A stretch of 7,664 nt of DNA from Acetobacter sp. UBA5411 (GTDB taxonomy: Bacteria; Pseudomonadota; Alphaproteobacteria; Acetobacterales; Acetobacteraceae). Below the pieces are notes generated by a model. That model was not told where the DNA came from. It did no database searches and saw only the letters and a list, made by a program, of their open reading frames with translations. Location: NCBI RefSeq assembly GCF_002409645.1, contig NZ_DHNR01000019.1, positions 141,706 through 149,369 on the forward strand, read 5' to 3'. The position numbers and the translations under genes are program-made. Positions 5,403 through 7,664 of this stretch are shown here, piece by piece; position 1 is the first letter of the stretch; every line of letters starts with the position of its first letter.

Positions 5403-6272
5403 TCAGAGGTCCTTGTGAGGACCTGAGACTCGTCTTGGGCTCCTGAAGGACTCGGAATACAGAGGCTGTCCGTTTCTCAGGATCGCCTCTGCGGCAGGAG
5501 TGAAACTGCCATCATCCTTGTGCAGGACTAATCCCGGCAGAATCCTGGAACCTGCCTGTCCGCCGCGACGGGCGCGAATCAGCACGATCCGGGCTTCCTC
5601 TCCCTCGTGAGGCCAGAGAGGGATGATTTCGGCACTCCCGATCCGCACTTTTTCACAAGCGGCGAGAGTCTCGGCCAGTCGTGTGCTGGGAATCGCCATC
5701 GTCAGGGAACCTTTTTCCCGCAGGAGACTGGCGAAAGTGGAAATCCAGCGATGCAGGGTGTCTTTTCTGGCGCGGCGCGCCTTGTCCCGTCGCGGCTCGG
5801 GAGAGGCTGTCGCGTCCTCGCGGTGCCAGGGGGGGTTGGCGAAAATATGATCGAATTGGAAAGATGAGATTTCCGGCGTGTCGTTTAAAATCTGACCTGC
5901 ATTGCAGATGTCTCCGGTAACAATCTGCGTATCCTTGCTGGCGTTGAGAACGAGATTGATGCGGGCCAAAGCCGCTGTCGCCGGATCGATTTCGAATCCT
6001 GTGAGCATCAGGTTTTCCACACGGGCTGAAAGGCACAGCAGGCCAGCGCCAGCCCCGCATCCGGCCTCCAGCACGCGGTTTCCCGGACGTGCGGGAATGA
6101 GGGCCGCCATCAGGACGGGTTCAAGGCCAGTCCGGTAACCCTGACGGAACTGGTGATAGGCGATACGCCCCCCTAAAAGAGTGCCGTTCGTGGTCTCTGG
6201 CAGGTCAGAAAGGGAGGGGGTTGCGGGGCGGACAACTTGACCGTCTCCGGAGCGCCGCTCATATGGTTGCAC
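5403..6272 (-). CDS. TrmN6/YfiC-like SAM-dependent methyltransferase (COG4123)
   Basis: This 289-residue protein has a class I methyltransferase fold. Motif I is VLEAGCGAGAG (67-77), the acidic residue of motif II is in GFEID (92-96), and motif IV is NPPW (146-149), typical of enzymes that methylate exocyclic amino groups of nucleobases. The N-terminal GGRIAYHQFRQGYRTGLEPVLMAA resembles COG4123 proteins, whose E. coli member YfiC/TrmN6 makes N6-methyladenosine at position 37 of tRNA1(Val). The exact substrate here is not established. It is longer than YfiC, mostly at both ends. The start is a GTG with AAGGGA 8 bases upstream. The start is only 31 bp from the divergent polyprenyl synthase start. 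In alphaproteobacteria these two families are often neighbours (recalled, not checked). Confidence 0.85.
   Translation of the reverse strand: MQPYERRSGDGQVVRPATPSLSDLPETTNGTLLGGRIAYHQFRQGYRTGLEPVLMAALIPARPGNRVLEAGCGAGAGLLCLSARVENLMLTGFEIDPATAALARINLVLNASKDTQIVTGDICNAGQILNDTPEISSFQFDHIFANPPWHREDATASPEPRRDKARRARKDTLHRWISTFASLLREKGSLTMAIPSTRLAETLAACEKVRIGSAEIIPLWPHEGEEARIVLIRARRGGQAGSRILPGLVLHKDDGSFTPAAEAILRNGQPLYSESFRSPRRVSGPHKDL
5407..5424. repeat. Perfect hairpin over the end of the methyltransferase gene
   Basis: AGGTCCT (5407-5413) and AGGACCT (5418-5424) are exact reverse complements around a TGTG loop. On the coding (minus) strand the hairpin encodes the last codons and ends next to the TGA stop. 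No T tract follows, so termination there is doubtful; it could protect the mRNA 3' end. Confidence 0.4.
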
Positions 6273-6303
6273 TACTAGGGTCCCTTTTTCGGGAGAAAGT
6301 CAT
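6273..6303. promoter_or_regulatory. 31-bp divergent initiation region
   Basis: This gap holds the ribosome sites of both flanking genes: AAGGGA for the minus-strand GTG (6286 to 6281) and GGGAGA for the plus-strand TTG (6291-6296). It is too short for two promoters, so at least one must lie inside the opposite coding sequence. TCCC (6281-6284) and GGGA (6291-6294) are complementary across six bases. Confidence 0.55.
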
Positions 6304-7443
6304 TTGCACGTTGCAGTCAATCAGCCGAATACGGAGGGCGCCGCAAGCCCGAATGCAGGTCAGGTCGAAAAGAAGGCTGGCGACAGCACACGTGTGGATG
6401 ATGCCGTGAAACCTCAGAACAGTGAAAACGTCCTGAAAGCTCTGGCTGACTATCTCGCCGATGACATGATGGCCTGCAACAGGGAAATCGTGGCGCGGAT
6501 GCAGAGCGACGTGCCGCTGATCCCGCAACTGGCTGCCCATCTGGTGGCGGCAGGCGGTAAGCGGCTTCGGCCCTTGCTGGTGCTCGCAGCGGCCCGTGTG
6601 GCTGGATACCGGGAACATGGCGACGATATGCGCCATGTGGGCGTGGCAGCTTGTGTGGAGTTCATCCATACGGCGACTCTGCTCCATGACGATGTGGTCG
6701 ATAACAGCCAGCTTCGCCGCGGTCTGGCGAGCGCAAACGCTGTGTTCGGCAACAAGGCCTCGGTGCTCGTCGGCGATTTCCTGTTTGCCCGCGCCTTCCA
6801 GATCCTGACGGCTGACGGTTCTCTGCCGGTCATGGCCATCCTCTCCGCCGCGTCCGCAACGCTGGCGGAAGGCGAGGTCATGCAGATGACCACGCAGAAC
6901 GATCTGACCACGACAGCCGATCGCTATCTGCAGGTCATCTACGGCAAGACGGCGGCTCTGTTCGCCGCTGCCTGCGAAACCGGAGCGGTGGTCGCCAAGG
7001 CCGATGACCAGACCAGGGAAGCGCTGCGTCAGTATGGTGCGAATCTCGGCATGGCATTCCAGCTTGTGGACGATGCGCTTGATTACGCCGCTGATCAGGC
7101 CGTGCTGGGCAAGACGGTTGGTGATGATTTCTACGAAGGAAAAGTCACCCTGCCAGTGCTGGCTGCCTATCACGCTGGCGACAGTGATGAGCAGGCCTTC
7201 TGGACGCGCACGATCGAGAACAACGAAGAGCAGCAGGAAGGCGACCTTGAGCGTGCGCTTGACCTGATTGCGAAGACGAACGCCATCGACGTGACAATGG
7301 AAAAGGCCCGCGAATACGCCGAGGCAGCGAGTGCTGCTCTTGATCAGGTCTCTGAAGCCTGTCTGGCTGCGAATGCCGATATGGAGCCGCTGCGTCAGTT
7401 GTTGAAAGACGTCGCTATCTACACGGTCGATCGCGCCCGCTAA
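6304..7443 (+). CDS. Long-chain polyprenyl diphosphate synthase
   Basis: The protein is a trans-isoprenyl diphosphate synthase that extends an allylic diphosphate with isopentenyl diphosphate units, most likely to make the ubiquinone side chain. It has GGKRLRP (84-90), the first aspartate-rich motif LLHDDVVD (D129, D130, D133) with RRG after it, GKT at 214-216, and the second motif FQLVDDALD (D256, D257, D260). Small residues just before the first motif (HTAT, 122-125) fit a long-chain enzyme such as octa- to decaprenyl synthase (IspB-like). The exact length cannot be read from sequence. At 379 residues it is longer than typical IspB because of about 40 polar N-terminal residues. The TTG start is supported by GGGAGA 7 bases upstream; internal GTG codons at 6394 and 6406 lack a comparable site. 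Confidence 0.93.
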   Translation: MHVAVNQPNTEGAASPNAGQVEKKAGDSTRVDDAVKPQNSENVLKALADYLADDMMACNREIVARMQSDVPLIPQLAAHLVAAGGKRLRPLLVLAAARVAGYREHGDDMRHVGVAACVEFIHTATLLHDDVVDNSQLRRGLASANAVFGNKASVLVGDFLFARAFQILTADGSLPVMAILSAASATLAEGEVMQMTTQNDLTTTADRYLQVIYGKTAALFAAACETGAVVAKADDQTREALRQYGANLGMAFQLVDDALDYAADQAVLGKTVGDDFYEGKVTLPVLAAYHAGDSDEQAFWTRTIENNEEQQEGDLERALDLIAKTNAIDVTMEKAREYAEAASAALDQVSEACLAANADMEPLRQLLKDVAIYTVDRAR

Positions 7444-7510
7444 GAGGCGAGCGCGAGACAGGCTGTTTCAGGCTGAAATCTGAAGGGGGAATGCCCTTCC
7501 GCAAGCGTCT
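7444..7510. other. Convergent gap with two weak hairpins
   Basis: After the synthase stop there are two small inverted repeats: TTTCA/TGAAA at 7466-7478 with a 3-base loop, and GAAGGG/CCCTTC at 7482-7499 with a 6-base loop. Neither is followed by a run of T on either strand. They may form a weak terminator between the convergent genes. Confidence 0.3.
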
Positions 7511-7664
7511 CTATGGCTTGTCAGATACTTCGTAGACAGGATGAGAGACTGAACGCTCCTGATCCGGAATAGCCCATTGTTCTGCGTGGGTATAACCAAA
7601 CGGGCGCAGATGAGCCTCCAGTTCGGCTCCATCAACCGGTGGAGCAGTGAACCAGAGATGCTCC
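7511..7664 (-). CDS. C-terminal end of an unidentified protein (5' end outside window)
   Basis: On the minus strand a frame enters from the window edge and stays open for 50 codons to a TAG at 7513-7511. The peptide is acidic and protein-like (it includes AELEAHLRPFGYTHAEQW). First codon positions are GC-rich and second positions GC-poor, the usual coding pattern. Another minus-strand frame is also open here but has the opposite bias. I do not recognise a family from this fragment. It is convergent with the polyprenyl synthase gene. Confidence 0.5.
   Translation of the reverse strand, partial: EHLWFTAPPVDGAELEAHLRPFGYTHAEQWAIPDQERSVSHPVYEVSDKP

Noticed and set aside
6259..7173. Long minus-strand open frame of about 300 codons opposite the polyprenyl synthase gene
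   Set aside because: It has no recognisable motif and lies antisense to a gene with all its catalytic motifs; such shadow frames are common in GC-rich genes.

Overview
The window looks like ordinary chromosomal DNA from an alphaproteobacterium, most likely an acetic acid bacterium (Acetobacteraceae). This rests on the moderately GC-rich genes, the alphaproteobacterial zinc-free ribosomal protein L36, a Mycobacterium-type AhpC/AhpD pair controlled by a divergent OxyR, and a COG4123 methyltransferase divergent from a long-chain polyprenyl diphosphate synthase. The genus is inference. I see no transposase, phage gene, CRISPR array or other mobile element.

Layout, left to right. A complete tRNA-Asp(GUC) lies on the minus strand at the left edge, with a plausible promoter. 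A gap with a perfect 8-bp inverted repeat follows. Then comes a plus-strand lipoprotein with two retropepsin-type aspartic protease domains. It converges, through a shared hairpin, on the minus-strand peroxide-defence pair ahpC-ahpD. The regulator gene oxyR is divergent from ahpC. Downstream of oxyR, on the plus strand, are a 41-residue L36 gene (rpmJ) and a small secreted TPR protein whose start codon sits directly after the rpmJ terminator. A very strong bidirectional terminator separates the TPR gene from minus-strand dps. A minus-strand methyltransferase (TrmN6/YfiC-like) lies upstream of dps and is divergent from a plus-strand polyprenyl diphosphate synthase. The two start codons (GTG and TTG) are separated by only 31 bp. 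The right edge holds the C-terminal end of an unidentified minus-strand gene.

How the genes fit together. The centre is an oxidative-stress neighbourhood. OxyR senses peroxide through a conserved Cys pair, AhpC reduces peroxides, AhpD regenerates AhpC with reducing equivalents probably drawn from lipoamide, and Dps stores iron and limits Fenton chemistry. OxyR control of ahpC is strongly suggested by the divergent arrangement; OxyR control of dps is only inferred. The polyprenyl synthase probably makes the ubiquinone side chain that the respiratory chain needs.

No clearly new multi-gene system is visible. The points most worth a second look are the tandem retropepsin lipoprotein, the rpmJ terminator overlapping the next gene's initiation region, the compact divergent start region, the hairpin between ahpC and ahpD, and the structured leader upstream of dps.
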